DNA from: an uncultured Ruminococcus sp.
GTDB lineage: Bacteria; Bacillota; Clostridia; Oscillospirales; Acutalibacteraceae
Length of the DNA stretch: 55,893 nt
Assembly (NCBI GenBank): GCA_902802105.1
Contig: CADCKR010000007.1
Coordinates: forward strand, 1 to 55,893
Reading direction: 5' to 3'
Numbering within the stretch: the first letter of the stretch is position 1; the number at the start of each line of letters is the position of its first letter. This document shows positions 25,487-34,943 of this stretch, piece after piece. Below the pieces are notes generated by a model, which saw only the letters and a list, made by a program, of their open reading frames with translations, did no database searches and was not told where the DNA came from. The position numbers were made by a program, and so were the translations under genes.

Positions 25487-26278
25487 TTAATGTGTTGAAA
25501 TATCATTCCAGAGATCTGCGACCTCTTCGGAATTTAATTTCTGTATCTCAATGCCCTTCTCAGCAGCAGAGGCCTCAAGGCTTCTGAACCGCTCAATAAA
25601 ATTATCACAGGCATCATACAGCGATCTTTCGCAGTCCGCTTTCATGCACCTTGACATACCGACAACGGAAAACAGCAGTTCTCCGAGCTTCTTCTGGTAA
25701 GCATCCCGGTCATCAGCAGCAATAAGCTCCCTGAGCTCATCGAGCTTTTCCTGAGTTTCATCGAAGGCATCCTTTGCAGGCTTGGGGGCAAGACCGCCTC
25801 TTTCAGCCTTCTTCCAGAGCTTTTCGCTCCTCATAAGTGCCGGCAGTGCCTTTGAAACGCTGTCCATTGCTTCGCTTGCAAGGCTCTGGGACTTGGACTG
25901 CATTTTTATCTGATCCCAGTTTTTCAGTACCTCCTCAGGAGTTTCAGCAGTAACGCTGCCAAAAACGTGAGGATGTCTGAATATCATCTTTTTGCAGACC
26001 TCATCTGCTACATCGTCTATATCAAAGCTTCCCTGCTCTGTTTCGAGTACGCAGTGGAAAACGACCTGCAAAAGCACGTCACCAAGCTCCTCACGGAGAT
26101 GCTCCCTGCTTTTTTCATCAATAGCCTCAACAGCCTCGTAGACCTCCTCGATAAAGTCCTTGCGAAGTGTTTCGTGTGTCTGCACCTTGTCCCACGGACA
26201 GCCCTCTGGTGCCCTGAGCTTCTTTACTATATCCACAAGGTCATATACGCCGTAACGCTCTTTGAATGAAAAATCCAC
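25487..26278 (-). CDS. mazG: Nucleoside triphosphate pyrophosphohydrolase MazG
   Basis: A 263-residue protein with two MazG domains. The first carries EEVYEAVEAID and LREELGDVLLQVVFH (metal-binding EExxE and ExxD motifs). The second, after a linker near 150, carries EKLDELREL and KKLGELLFSVVG, and is less conserved. It hydrolyses NTPs to NMPs and pyrophosphate, removing non-canonical nucleotides. The Bacillus homologue YabN has an extra N-terminal methylase-like domain that is absent here. GTG start at 26278 with AGGGGGA upstream. Confidence 0.9.
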   Translation of the reverse strand: MDFSFKERYGVYDLVDIVKKLRAPEGCPWDKVQTHETLRKDFIEEVYEAVEAIDEKSREHLREELGDVLLQVVFHCVLETEQGSFDIDDVADEVCKKMIFRHPHVFGSVTAETPEEVLKNWDQIKMQSKSQSLASEAMDSVSKALPALMRSEKLWKKAERGGLAPKPAKDAFDETQEKLDELRELIAADDRDAYQKKLGELLFSVVGMSRCMKADCERSLYDACDNFIERFRSLEASAAEKGIEIQKLNSEEVADLWNDISTH

Positions 26279-26321
26279 AAGAAATATCCCCCTAAGTTAT
26301 TTTTACCGTGCGTTATCTATT

Positions 26322-28127
26322 TTACCTTATAAGCTTACGTTTTTCAAGTAGTTTTAGAATTTTATTTCCTTTTGGCATCTGCATTATATCCTCACGCTTG
26401 ATAGCCCTGAATACAAACAGCGCAATTATATATGCTACAATTGCCGTAACGATAGAAAGCATAGTTGCGATAGTCTGCTTGAAGAAAATATCGTATAATA
26501 TTTCCGAGAAAAATGCAGCAGCACCGCACACAAGACCTGCCAGAAGCGGCTTGATGAATATAGAAACAAAATCGGGCACTACCTTTGTCTGACGGCACAG
26601 CATAAACAGAGCCATTACCGTAACAAATCCGTAGCATACTATCGAACCGATATTGGCGCCCTGAATGTTTATTTCGGGGATGCCCACAAGAATATAGTTG
26701 ACAAGTATCTTGATGCACATTCCGATGGTGAAAAGCTTCAGCGGAACATCCATTCTGCCCACAGCCTGAAGCATACTGCAAAGCGGCGTACTTGTCGCTA
26801 TGAATATTACCGAAATGCCCATTACCACAAGCACCCTTGAACCGATATCGACCTCATCCGCAACAGAGCTGCCGTGATAGATAAGCGACAGCAGCGGTTC
26901 TGCAAGCACAGACATTCCTATACCGGAAGGTATGGTGACAAGCGTAGTAACGCGCATTACGGTCTCCATGCTTTTTTTGAGCTGTTCCTTGTTGCCGCTC
27001 GTCCATGCCGCAGTAACAGACGGCAGCGCAGTAGTACCGAAAACCTGAGTGACTGCAGTAACAAGCATCATAAGCGTAAGCGCGATGCCGTAGCAGCCGT
27101 ACAGGAAGGTATGCGTTTCGCCGTTGTTAAGAATATTGTCGGGTATAAGAGAACCGTAAACATTAAGCAGTGCATCGGGATTTGTCTGCATGATATGATC
27201 TATCCTGATGTTGACAAGCATTGAATCGACCATATCGGCAAGGCTCATAATAATAGAACCCAGACCGATAGGTATAGCCGTGCGCACCATTATCCTGAGA
27301 GTAACATTTCCGGGTCTTGGACGCGGTGAACTGAGAAGCTCTTCTCTTGAAATGCCGTCGCCTCCGCATTTATATCTGATATACAAAAACAGGAATCCGA
27401 AAAGCGAGCCGAGCGAAATGCCCGTGATCGCAGCACCTATCGCTATCGGGATAATGACCGACTCAGCTTCTATCACGTTTGCGCATTTTGTGCCGAAAAC
27501 GTAACCGGTCGCTTCATATTTGCTCATGCCGAGCTTTGTAACGATATATGACGCCGTAAATCCGAGAAACAGCTTGCAGGCGGCCTCTATTATCTCAGAA
27601 ACCGCTGTCGGCACCATGTTCCTCATTCCTTCAAAGTAGCCCCTGTAGATAGACATGAGACACCCGAAGAAAATCGTAGGCGACAAGCAAAGCAAAGCGA
27701 ATATCGCATTGTCGGCATGGATGAGCTTTACATAGATAAATCCGCCCAGTATCATTATCAGAAAGCATATACAGCCTGCAATAACAAATATAGGAACGGA
27801 AATTCTATGTATCTGCTTTACATCCCTGAATCGTTTCTTGGTAACGCTCTCCGAGACCATTCTTGAAATAGCTATCGGAAATCCTGCTGTGGAGAGCATG
27901 AAAAGCGGATTGTAGAGTGCATAAGCAGAATTGAAAAGTCCCGTTCCTACTCCTCCGTACTGGTTCGAGAGAAGTATCTTATAGACCATACCCATGATCT
28001 TGACTATTATCATACTTGAGCCGAGCACCATTGCGCCCTTGAGAAATGACTGTGATTTTCTGCCTGCCTTAGTTTTCCCCACCGAAACACTTCCCTTCCT
28101 GCCGGCAAAAAGCCGGTAAAGTTCCAT
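26322..28127 (-). CDS. SpoVB/YabM-like MOP-superfamily polysaccharide flippase
   Basis: A 601-residue membrane protein with about 14 hydrophobic segments, of the polysaccharide transporter/SpoVB family. Family markers include MVLGSSMIIVKIMGMVYKI and the region GVGTGLFNSAYALYNPL. Relatives include MurJ-like lipid II flippases and SpoVB, needed for spore cortex peptidoglycan. It occupies the position of yabM upstream of mazG. Start choice: ATG 28127 has a distant AGAGGTT, while GTG 28082 has AGGAAGGG eight bases upstream and gives a protein starting MGKTKAGRKSQS; I consider the latter at least as likely. Confidence 0.88.
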   Translation of the reverse strand: MELYRLFAGRKGSVSVGKTKAGRKSQSFLKGAMVLGSSMIIVKIMGMVYKILLSNQYGGVGTGLFNSAYALYNPLFMLSTAGFPIAISRMVSESVTKKRFRDVKQIHRISVPIFVIAGCICFLIMILGGFIYVKLIHADNAIFALLCLSPTIFFGCLMSIYRGYFEGMRNMVPTAVSEIIEAACKLFLGFTASYIVTKLGMSKYEATGYVFGTKCANVIEAESVIIPIAIGAAITGISLGSLFGFLFLYIRYKCGGDGISREELLSSPRPRPGNVTLRIMVRTAIPIGLGSIIMSLADMVDSMLVNIRIDHIMQTNPDALLNVYGSLIPDNILNNGETHTFLYGCYGIALTLMMLVTAVTQVFGTTALPSVTAAWTSGNKEQLKKSMETVMRVTTLVTIPSGIGMSVLAEPLLSLIYHGSSVADEVDIGSRVLVVMGISVIFIATSTPLCSMLQAVGRMDVPLKLFTIGMCIKILVNYILVGIPEINIQGANIGSIVCYGFVTVMALFMLCRQTKVVPDFVSIFIKPLLAGLVCGAAAFFSEILYDIFFKQTIATMLSIVTAIVAYIIALFVFRAIKREDIMQMPKGNKILKLLEKRKLIR

Positions 28128-28247
28128 ATAATAAGCGAACCTCTGAAAACCTGCTGCACAGGCGCTGCGTCTTTGAAGCCTTCACATGAAGACACCGCTG
28201 ACACTCCGCGCAAAGTGCAGAACACCCCGGCTGCCTGCCGGAAATAA

Positions 28248-28280
28248 TATGCACCGCATAATATTCTTATACGGTGCATA
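28248..28280 (-). terminator. Hairpin after the zinc-ribbon gene
   Basis: TATGCACCG (28248-28256) pairs with CGGTGCATA (28272-28280). The T content following on the minus strand is modest (TTATTT). It probably ends the zinc-ribbon transcript. Confidence 0.55.
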
Positions 28281-28305
28281 AAACAGGCTGCACAAGAAGT
28301 TCAGA

Positions 28306-28737
28306 TCATAAGTCCTCGTCCATGATCTCCTCAGCAAAATCAAGCAGCTCGTCCTGAGAATAATCGTCAGACGCAGCCTGCTCTAACTTTGTGCCGCACT
28401 TGCTGCAGAAAACAGCACCATTATTATTATAGGTGCCGCACTCAGCACACTTGATCTTATTTTCTGCCCTTGCGATCATCTCGTTGACCTTTGCAAGCTC
28501 GTTGTTAAGATCGGTGATAGACGCAACAAGCTTTTCAATGTTTTTGTCATAGTTCTTGCCGGTCGTCTGAGCTTCATAGCATACACGTCCGAGAATACGG
28601 TACTTCTTTGAAAGCTCTGTCCTGATATCAAGAGCGGCAAGTCTGAGCTTTGACTTGTCGATGACATTGCCTGCCTTTTTGCCGACAGTATCAACTGCCG
28701 TTTTGGCGTTAAGGAAAACGTCTTCCATTATGCTCAT
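28306..28737 (-). CDS. Coiled-coil protein with C-terminal zinc ribbon
   Basis: A 143-residue soluble protein. Residues about 1-90 are helical and predicted coiled coil (LRLAALDIRTELSKKYRILG, LVASITDLNNELAKVNEMIAR). Residues about 95-115 form a zinc ribbon, CAECGTYNNNG then FCSKCG, and an acidic tail ends EEIMDEDL. I know no specific function. Similar proteins in Clostridia are annotated as zinc-ribbon domain proteins. It has its own promoter and a following hairpin. Confidence 0.75.
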   Translation of the reverse strand: MSIMEDVFLNAKTAVDTVGKKAGNVIDKSKLRLAALDIRTELSKKYRILGRVCYEAQTTGKNYDKNIEKLVASITDLNNELAKVNEMIARAENKIKCAECGTYNNNGAVFCSKCGTKLEQAASDDYSQDELLDFAEEIMDEDL

Positions 28738-28775
28738 AGTTGTTTCCTCCTGTAAAAGTCATTTTATTCTACAAC

Positions 28776-28804
28776 ATTATACCATCATTGCGATGATTCT
28801 TCAA
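28776..28804 (-). promoter_or_regulatory. Promoter of the zinc-ribbon gene
   Basis: TTGAAG (28799-28804) and TATAAT (28776-28781) on the minus strand are 17 bases apart, about 35 bases before the start codon. Confidence 0.7.
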
Positions 28805-28874
28805 TACTTTTAAGTTGATTATTTCCTGAAATTCGTGTAACATACATTATTTTTTCTATGGATATCACGGCTTC

Positions 28875-29849
28875 TTACAAACGTCCGGAATAATCGTATA
28901 TCCCTCCGCCTATAAACTCACGCATCAGGGAATTTTCCGGCACAAGAGCACTGTCAATGCTTTCAAACCTTCTGAGTGAGGCACTGAGCCTATTCGCTGT
29001 CATGCCCGCTTCGGACGCAGGATCGACCTTTTCAAGAAGATCAAGCGCATAATTCCTGAGTATGCACGGTTCGTATATGTGGATAGTATTAAGCGTAAAA
29101 TCGCTGTTATACCTGTACGGACGGATATTTTTCTGCTCGCCGTCAACAACGTCAGACCACATCTCTATAAGTTTCTGCGGAGAAGTTCCGCGGAAGGAAT
29201 TATCCCTGACGATACGGCGCACCAGACGAACATCCCTGTTTGTCAGTACATAATCTTCATTGCTCTTGACGCCCTGCTTGACGGCAACATAGACCTTGCT
29301 GACATACTGACGGGGTATTGCATCGTCAAATATAGGATTGAGCGCATGGATACCCTCGATGATAACGACCGAATCATCCCTCAGTTCAAGCCGCCTTGTT
29401 TTTCCGCTGCGCCTGCTGTTGGAAAAATCATATACAGGTATCTCGCACTCGCCTGTAGTAGCCATCAGCTGTACGCACTTCTTCATAAGCGGGATGTCAA
29501 GCGCGTCAAGCGATTCAAAGTCGTACTTGCCATCGGGCAGCTTGCGGATAAATTCCTTTCCGAGGTAGAAGTCATCCATTGATACCATTATCGTATGACA
29601 GCCCTTCTTCTGAAAAGCCTCTTCTAACTTTTTGCCTGTCGTTGTCTTTCCGCTGCTTGACGGACCAGAAAGAAAAATAATATGGTGCCTGACAGGAATA
29701 CTCAGTATCCTGTCTGTGATGAGCTGTATATCGTTGTGAAATAATTTTTCCACCGTAATGATAAGATCCTCCGGATTGTTCCTCGCTTCAGCGTTGATGC
29801 GGTCAATATCACAGGCATATCTGCGATATGTATTCAGCCAGTTCAGCAT
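28875..29849 (-). CDS. Nucleoside (uridine-like) kinase
   Basis: A 324-residue P-loop kinase of the uridine kinase/phosphoribulokinase family. Walker A is FLSGPSSSGKTTTGKKL near residue 60; MVSMDDFYLGKEF holds the catalytic Asp; VVIIEGIHALNP is the Walker B-like strand; and RLVRRIVRDNSFRG provides the lid arginines. It should phosphorylate a nucleoside or related small molecule. The N-terminal 40 residues are extra compared with Udk. The start overlaps the hemZ end by 41 bases and has AAAGGGTGAGGG upstream. Substrate not assignable. Confidence 0.82.
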   Translation of the reverse strand: MLNWLNTYRRYACDIDRINAEARNNPEDLIITVEKLFHNDIQLITDRILSIPVRHHIIFLSGPSSSGKTTTGKKLEEAFQKKGCHTIMVSMDDFYLGKEFIRKLPDGKYDFESLDALDIPLMKKCVQLMATTGECEIPVYDFSNSRRSGKTRRLELRDDSVVIIEGIHALNPIFDDAIPRQYVSKVYVAVKQGVKSNEDYVLTNRDVRLVRRIVRDNSFRGTSPQKLIEMWSDVVDGEQKNIRPYRYNSDFTLNTIHIYEPCILRNYALDLLEKVDPASEAGMTANRLSASLRRFESIDSALVPENSLMREFIGGGIYDYSGRL

Positions 29850-31302
29850 AGAATGCCCTCACCCTTTCTTTTCTTCTCAACAGCTCGTCAAAGCCGTTTA
29901 TATATTCATACGGGTATTTGTAGTTGAATATTCGTTCCAGCTGCTCAGAAGCAGGTTTTTTCAGCTTGGTAACGGCTCCTGCACCAACTCCGAGTATAGT
30001 ATGTGTTTCATCCATAACAAACACGTTATATATACCGTCAAAGCCGTCTTTAGCCCATCCGACATTTTCAAGGTTGCCCTCCATGCGTGTCTGCCGGTAA
30101 AGATAATAGGGATGATATCCTTCTTCTGCAAGTTTTTCCTCACAATAGCGCAGCATAGCCGCCGCAGGAGACTCTTTTGCGGTGTCAAGCTCTTTACCTT
30201 GCAGGGTAAGATGTGAGGAACGCTTCATTGCAAGCGTATGAACCGTGACACTTTCCGGAGAAAGCAGGCATATTTTGTCAAGCGTAGCCGTAAAGCTCTC
30301 TATATTATCAGTCGGCAAGCCTGCGATAAGATCCATATTTATGTGCCCGAAGCCGATCTCACGGGCAAGAGCAAATGCATCAAGGGTCTGCTGTGCCGAA
30401 TGCCGCCTGCCTATGACTCTGAGCACATCGTCATTGAGCGTCTGCGGATTGATGCTGATACGGTCTGCGCCGCCGTTTTTGATAGCCATCAGCTTTTCTC
30501 TGTCTATGGTATCCGGCCTGCCTGCTTCAATGGTAAATTCACGGCAGGTGCTCATGTCAAAATTACTCCTCAGAGCTTCGATCAGCCGTGAAAGCTGCGA
30601 TGCATCCAGTGTCGTAGGCGTGCCGCCGCCTACATATACGCTTTCAAGTGTGAGCTCACAGTCCACTGCTATCTGAGCAGCAGCCTCTATCTCCTTTAAA
30701 AGCAGCTCGAAATACGGATCTATCAGCTTTTTGGCGCTCTCAACAGACTGCGATACAAACGAACAGTAGGAGCATCTTGACGGGCAGAACGGTATTGATA
30801 CATAAAGACTGAATGAGCGCGGCTTGCTGAGTGAGAGTATTTTTTTCTCATGCTTTTCGGTAACTGCGCTGAGAGCTGTCTTTTCCTCAGAAACCAGCAG
30901 CTTGTCGGTAAAGTAATGTTTTGCGTGAGCCTCGCCGTACTTTTCTGTCAGCCTGCGAAAAAGCTTTATCGGCCTTACACCGGTAAGTATTCCCCAAGGC
31001 TGCTTTTTGCCCGTAAGCTTTACAAAAATATCATAAAGGCAGACAGCTATTGCACGTTCCGTGTCCTTGGAAATATCCTCGGATGCTTCTACACTGCTCC
31101 TTGCTTCATCAAAAAAGCCGTCTGTTTCGACCGACACATAAACCTGAACCGCGCCGTCATTTTCATAGGTAAGCGCAGTCACCAGGGGCAGCGGTTTTTC
31201 GTCCGGCAGCTCATTTATAACGCTTATTTTATCATTTGGAAAAAACAAGCGGACAAGATTTTCGGTTTCATAATGAAATTCATTGTTGATGTATATTGTC
31301 AT
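29809..31302 (-). CDS. hemZ: Coproporphyrinogen dehydrogenase HemZ-like radical SAM protein
   Basis: A 497-residue radical SAM enzyme. The N-terminal third (about 1-160) is a HemZ-specific region containing WGILTGVRPIKLF. The radical SAM core begins with FCPSRCSYCSF, the CxxxCxxC ligand set for the 4Fe-4S cluster, followed by YVGGGTPTTL and INMDLIAGLP. HemZ is an oxygen-independent coproporphyrinogen III oxidase-like enzyme. No other haem gene is in the window, so its activity here may differ. It overlaps the MBL gene by four bases. Confidence 0.85.
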   Translation of the reverse strand: MTIYINNEFHYETENLVRLFFPNDKISVINELPDEKPLPLVTALTYENDGAVQVYVSVETDGFFDEARSSVEASEDISKDTERAIAVCLYDIFVKLTGKKQPWGILTGVRPIKLFRRLTEKYGEAHAKHYFTDKLLVSEEKTALSAVTEKHEKKILSLSKPRSFSLYVSIPFCPSRCSYCSFVSQSVESAKKLIDPYFELLLKEIEAAAQIAVDCELTLESVYVGGGTPTTLDASQLSRLIEALRSNFDMSTCREFTIEAGRPDTIDREKLMAIKNGGADRISINPQTLNDDVLRVIGRRHSAQQTLDAFALAREIGFGHINMDLIAGLPTDNIESFTATLDKICLLSPESVTVHTLAMKRSSHLTLQGKELDTAKESPAAAMLRYCEEKLAEEGYHPYYLYRQTRMEGNLENVGWAKDGFDGIYNVFVMDETHTILGVGAGAVTKLKKPASEQLERIFNYKYPYEYINGFDELLRRKERVRAFYAELAEYISQICL

Positions 31303-31937
31303 GGCAGGAATTTCCTTATATAAGTATTGTACCGGCGCTCGATATCCATTGTAGAGCTTTGTCCGTGGCCGCAGTAAACAGTCAGGTTTTCTTTGATGGA
31401 CGCAAGCCTTGACATAGAATTATACATATCATGCAGGCTGCCTGTCGGGAAATCTGTGCGGCCTGTTGTACCGCTTATGAGGGTATCTCCGGTAAATATG
31501 CAGCCGCCTGTAATGTAGCACACTCCGCCCTTTGTATGTCCGGGAGTGGAGATCACTTTGATGCTGCTGTCACCGAACGGAAGCTCGTCACCCTCGTTTA
31601 CGGTCATATCCACCTTGAAGGATTGACAGCTCAGGCCAAAATGCCATGCAAGATTGAGATCGTCATGCGATGTGAAATTTTTATCGCCTTCGCCTATAAC
31701 TATTTTTGCGTCAGGGTATTCACGCTTCAGCGAAGCGACCCCTGCAATATGGTCAAAATGTCCGTGAGTAAGGAGAATATACTTCAGCTTTTTTGCACCG
31801 AAACGGTCGATACATTCCTCTAACTGAGCTGATCTGTCGCCTGGGTCAACAACAAATGATACTTTGCCCTCCTCATCTGCAACAAAAAAGCAGTTTGCCA
31901 TAAGCTCTCCAAGCGGAAAGCATTTTACTTTAAGCAT
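31299..31937 (-). CDS. Metallo-beta-lactamase-fold hydrolase (glyoxalase II-like)
   Basis: A 212-residue soluble MBL-fold protein with the metal motif THGHFDHIAG, FVVDPGD, a distal STPGHTKGG histidine, FTGDTL Asp and VYCGHGQ. This arrangement matches the YcbL/glyoxalase II-like group, which hydrolyses thioesters. It lies between dtd and hemZ in an arrangement that is common in Clostridia. The start is ATG 31937. Confidence 0.88.
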   Translation of the reverse strand: MLKVKCFPLGELMANCFFVADEEGKVSFVVDPGDRSAQLEECIDRFGAKKLKYILLTHGHFDHIAGVASLKREYPDAKIVIGEGDKNFTSHDDLNLAWHFGLSCQSFKVDMTVNEGDELPFGDSSIKVISTPGHTKGGVCYITGGCIFTGDTLISGTTGRTDFPTGSLHDMYNSMSRLASIKENLTVYCGHGQSSTMDIERRYNTYIRKFLP

Positions 31938-31991
31938 ATATTTCCTTCCTTTCCTGTTTTCTGCGCTGTTAAGCCATTTGCTTTTACAGTG

Positions 31992-32444
31992 CTATGCAAG
32001 ATCCTTCGTGTCGATAATAAGTGTTACAGGGCCGTCATTCAGAAGCCTTACCTTCATATCAGCCCCGAAAATACCCTTTTCCACCTGAGAGATACCGTTT
32101 TTCTTCATGCATTCGCAGAAATACTCATAAAGCGGCTCGGCAGTTTCCGGACGGGCGGCAGCCTCAAAGCTCGGCCTTCTGCCCTTTCGGCAATTACCGC
32201 AGAGGGTAAAATTCGACACAACGAGCACACTGCCGCCTATATCCGAAAGCGACAGGTTCATGTTATCATCATTATCTTTAAAAACTCTCAGACCGGATAT
32301 TTTGGCACTGAGCTTTTCCGCCTGCTTTTCGGTATCGCCGTTTTCGACACCAAGCAGTATGAGAAAGCCCCTGTTTATCTGTCCGGTTATTTTTTCATCT
32401 ACGGTAACAGAGCACTCTGCCACCAACTGAATAACTGCTTTCAT
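31992..32444 (-). CDS. dtd: D-aminoacyl-tRNA deacylase
   Basis: A 150-residue protein that hydrolyses D-amino acids and glycine from mischarged tRNAs. MKAVIQLVAECSVTVD is the usual N-terminus. VVSNFTLCGNC holds the SxxFTL-type motif (commonly SQFTL, here SNFTL) and DGPVTLIIDTK matches the conserved NDGPVT. ATG 32444 is chosen because GTGAGGA precedes it and the sequence upstream is dispersed repeat. In related genomes relA normally directly precedes dtd; here 318 bases of repeats separate them. Confidence 0.92.
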   Translation of the reverse strand: MKAVIQLVAECSVTVDEKITGQINRGFLILLGVENGDTEKQAEKLSAKISGLRVFKDNDDNMNLSLSDIGGSVLVVSNFTLCGNCRKGRRPSFEAAARPETAEPLYEYFCECMKKNGISQVEKGIFGADMKVRLLNDGPVTLIIDTKDLA

Positions 32445-32499
32445 ATTTCTTAAATCCTCACTAACCGGCGAGCAGCCGGTGCCGTTGTCCAACACATAC

Positions 32500-32762
32500 T
32501 TTAGTCAAGGCCGACAAGTCACACGGGGGAAACCCTTTTCCGGCGGAAAAAGGGTTCTCCCCCGAACCCCCTTCCCAAAACCGCTGAATTTTGAAAATTG
32601 ATCTCCGCGGATAGTACATCAGCTTGTGTTAAATAATGTCCAACACATACCTTAGTCAATGCCGCCGCGGAAAGTAAATCAGCGTCTGTAAAAAAGTTTT
32701 GGCAAAAGACCGCTTATGCACCTACTTCTACGGGCGGCAAGCTGCCGCTCCCGATTCGGCGC
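32500..32762 (-). repeat. Mosaic of dispersed repeats between relA and dtd
   Basis: The 318 bases from 32445 to 32762 have no gene. Bases 32525-32563 form a long hairpin (GGGGG-ACCCTTTTCC with GGAAAAAGGGT-CCCCC). Bases 32515-32610 resemble the 51022-51176 element, sharing ACACGGGGGAAACCCTT and AAAACCGCTGAATTT, and end in AAAATTGATCTCC. Bases 32637-32760 are an inverted relative of the 108-bp unit at 42422-42637, sharing GACGCTGATTTACT and GGTATGTGTTG or close versions. The repeat reaches the relA stop. Confidence 0.8.
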
Positions 32763-34943
32763 TCAGGCACGGCCGATGGAAACAATGCCGTTTATGCCGC
32801 TAAGACGGCTTATGACCATTTTAAGGTGGTTTATGCCGTTGACCGTGATAGTTACCTCTACAACAGCCATGCCGTTTCTTGCTTCGCGTGAATTCAGAGC
32901 GTGTATAAACAAATGCATAGCCGAAAGCTGATTTGTGATGTCAGCAAGCAGGCCTGTGCGGTCAGTAGCAGTTATCTGCAGGGTGGACTGGAATGTTTCA
33001 TTCGATATGCGGTCAGCCCACTCAGCCTTCACCCAGCGCTCAGGTTCATCGGCCTCTTCAATATTCCTCGGCACGTTACTGCAGGTGCGCTTATGGATCG
33101 ACACACCGTAACCCCTTGTGATAAATCCGATGATCTCGTCTCCGGGGAGCGGATTGCAGCAGCGTGAGTACTTTACAAGACAATCGTCTATCCCTTCAAT
33201 ATGAACACCGCCGCTTATCTTCTTGCGGGTAGGCTCGGTAATAACAACAGGCGCCGGCTCGGCTTCGGAATAACGCTTGATATACTCCTCTTTGAGCTTA
33301 GGAAGTATGCGCCAGAGCTGAATGCCGCCGTAACCGATAGATGCATAAAAATCCTCTATCGAATTGCAGTTCTGACGGCGCATCGTGTCGGCAAGAAATT
33401 CTTCAAGCTCCTTCTCGGGAACATGGATATTCAGCCGTTTGAATTCGGTCTCAAGCTGATTTCTGCCCTCAACTATATTTTCGTCACGTTTTTCACGCTT
33501 GAACCAAAGCCTGATCTTGCTCCTTGCTTCACTTGTCTTGACTATATTCAGCCAGTCACGCTTGGGGCCGCCCTCTTCCTTTGAGGTGATTATCTCAACG
33601 ATCTCGCCGGTTTTTACTTTGTAATCAATAGGAACTATTCTTTTATCCACCTTAGCGCCTATCATGCGGTTACCGACGCCTGAGTGTATCGCATAGGCAA
33701 CATCAATGACCGTGGCTCCGGCAGGCAGGCTGATAACGTCTCCCTTTGGCGTGAAGATGAACACTTCCTCCGGCACAAGATCCATCTTTATAGTGCGCAC
33801 GATATCGGTAGAATCGTTATCGCTCTGATTTTCAAGCATTTTTCGTATCCATGCAAGACGCTCGTCAAGTGAATCCTTTTTGGTTATGCCTTCCTTATAC
33901 TTCCAGTGGGCAGCGATACCATATTCGGCAGTATAATGCATCTCCCATGTCCTTATCTGTATCTCAAAGGGTACGCCCTCTTTTCCGATGACCGTAGTAT
34001 GCAAAGACTGATACATATTCGGCTTTGGCGTAGAGATGTAGTCCTTGAAACGGTTAGGCAGCGGCTTGTACATATCGTGTACGATACCAAGCACGTTGTA
34101 ACAGTCTGCAACAGAATCAACTATTACCCTGACAGCAAAAATATCGAATATCTGATCCATCGTCTTTCCCTTGACGAAGGTTTTTTTGTAGATACCGTGA
34201 ATACTCTTTACTCTGCCCGAAATGTAAACATTGTTTATCTCGCCTTTAAGACGCTCGTACAGATTCTGCTTTATTTCTGCAACGAAATTTATTCTGTCCT
34301 TGCTCTTTTTTTCAAGCTGACGTTCTATTTCAGCGTAGCCTACGGGATCAAGATAACGTATCGAAAGGTCTTCCAGCTCTTCCTTGATGGCTCTGATACC
34401 AAGGCGGTGAGCGATCGGCGCATAGACCTCCATTACCTCCAGAGCCTTATCGCGGCGGTGCTGCTCCTTCATGCATTCAAGCGTGCGCATATTGTGAAGT
34501 CTGTCGGCAAGCTTGATGATGATGACACGGATATCGTTTGACATAGCAATAAGCATCTTGCGGATATTTTCAGCCTGCTGCTCCTCTCGTGAGGAATAGG
34601 GAATTTTGCCAAGCTTTGTAACTCCGTCTATCAGCCCTGCGATCTCGTGACCAAAAAGCGATATTATCTCGTCAAGCGTTACAGGCGTATCCTCAACAAC
34701 ATCGTGCAGCAGTGCTGCGGCAATTGATTCTGAATCCATGCCAAGCTCTGCAAGTATGCAGGCTACAGAGGTTGGATGAAGGATATAGGGAATGCCTGAC
34801 GCGCGGCGCTGATCGCCGTGTTTTTCCTCGGCAAATCTATAAGCCTTTTCCACCAGATCAAAGTCATAGCCGTGATCGCTTTTTTTCATCAGCTCGACAA
34901 GCTCGTGATAATCCTGATAATATTTGTGTTGAATCTCAGACAT
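32763..34943 (-). CDS. relA: Bifunctional (p)ppGpp synthetase/hydrolase
   Basis: A 726-residue Rel protein. The HD hydrolase domain has YILHPTSV and LLHDVVEDT. The synthetase domain has VRVIVDSVADCYNVLG and FKDYISTPKPNMYQSLHT. The TGS domain is FTPKGDVISLPAGATVIDVAYAIH, cited here in overlapping pieces. It ends with a conserved Cys-containing region (CCNPLPGDEIIGF) and a C-terminal ACT domain. Both catalytic halves look intact, so it should make and degrade the stringent-response alarmone. It overlaps recJ by eight bases and has AAAGGAGG before ATG. The stop abuts the dispersed repeat. Confidence 0.95.
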   Translation of the reverse strand: MSEIQHKYYQDYHELVELMKKSDHGYDFDLVEKAYRFAEEKHGDQRRASGIPYILHPTSVACILAELGMDSESIAAALLHDVVEDTPVTLDEIISLFGHEIAGLIDGVTKLGKIPYSSREEQQAENIRKMLIAMSNDIRVIIIKLADRLHNMRTLECMKEQHRRDKALEVMEVYAPIAHRLGIRAIKEELEDLSIRYLDPVGYAEIERQLEKKSKDRINFVAEIKQNLYERLKGEINNVYISGRVKSIHGIYKKTFVKGKTMDQIFDIFAVRVIVDSVADCYNVLGIVHDMYKPLPNRFKDYISTPKPNMYQSLHTTVIGKEGVPFEIQIRTWEMHYTAEYGIAAHWKYKEGITKKDSLDERLAWIRKMLENQSDNDSTDIVRTIKMDLVPEEVFIFTPKGDVISLPAGATVIDVAYAIHSGVGNRMIGAKVDKRIVPIDYKVKTGEIVEIITSKEEGGPKRDWLNIVKTSEARSKIRLWFKREKRDENIVEGRNQLETEFKRLNIHVPEKELEEFLADTMRRQNCNSIEDFYASIGYGGIQLWRILPKLKEEYIKRYSEAEPAPVVITEPTRKKISGGVHIEGIDDCLVKYSRCCNPLPGDEIIGFITRGYGVSIHKRTCSNVPRNIEEADEPERWVKAEWADRISNETFQSTLQITATDRTGLLADITNQLSAMHLFIHALNSREARNGMAVVEVTITVNGINHLKMVISRLSGINGIVSIGRA

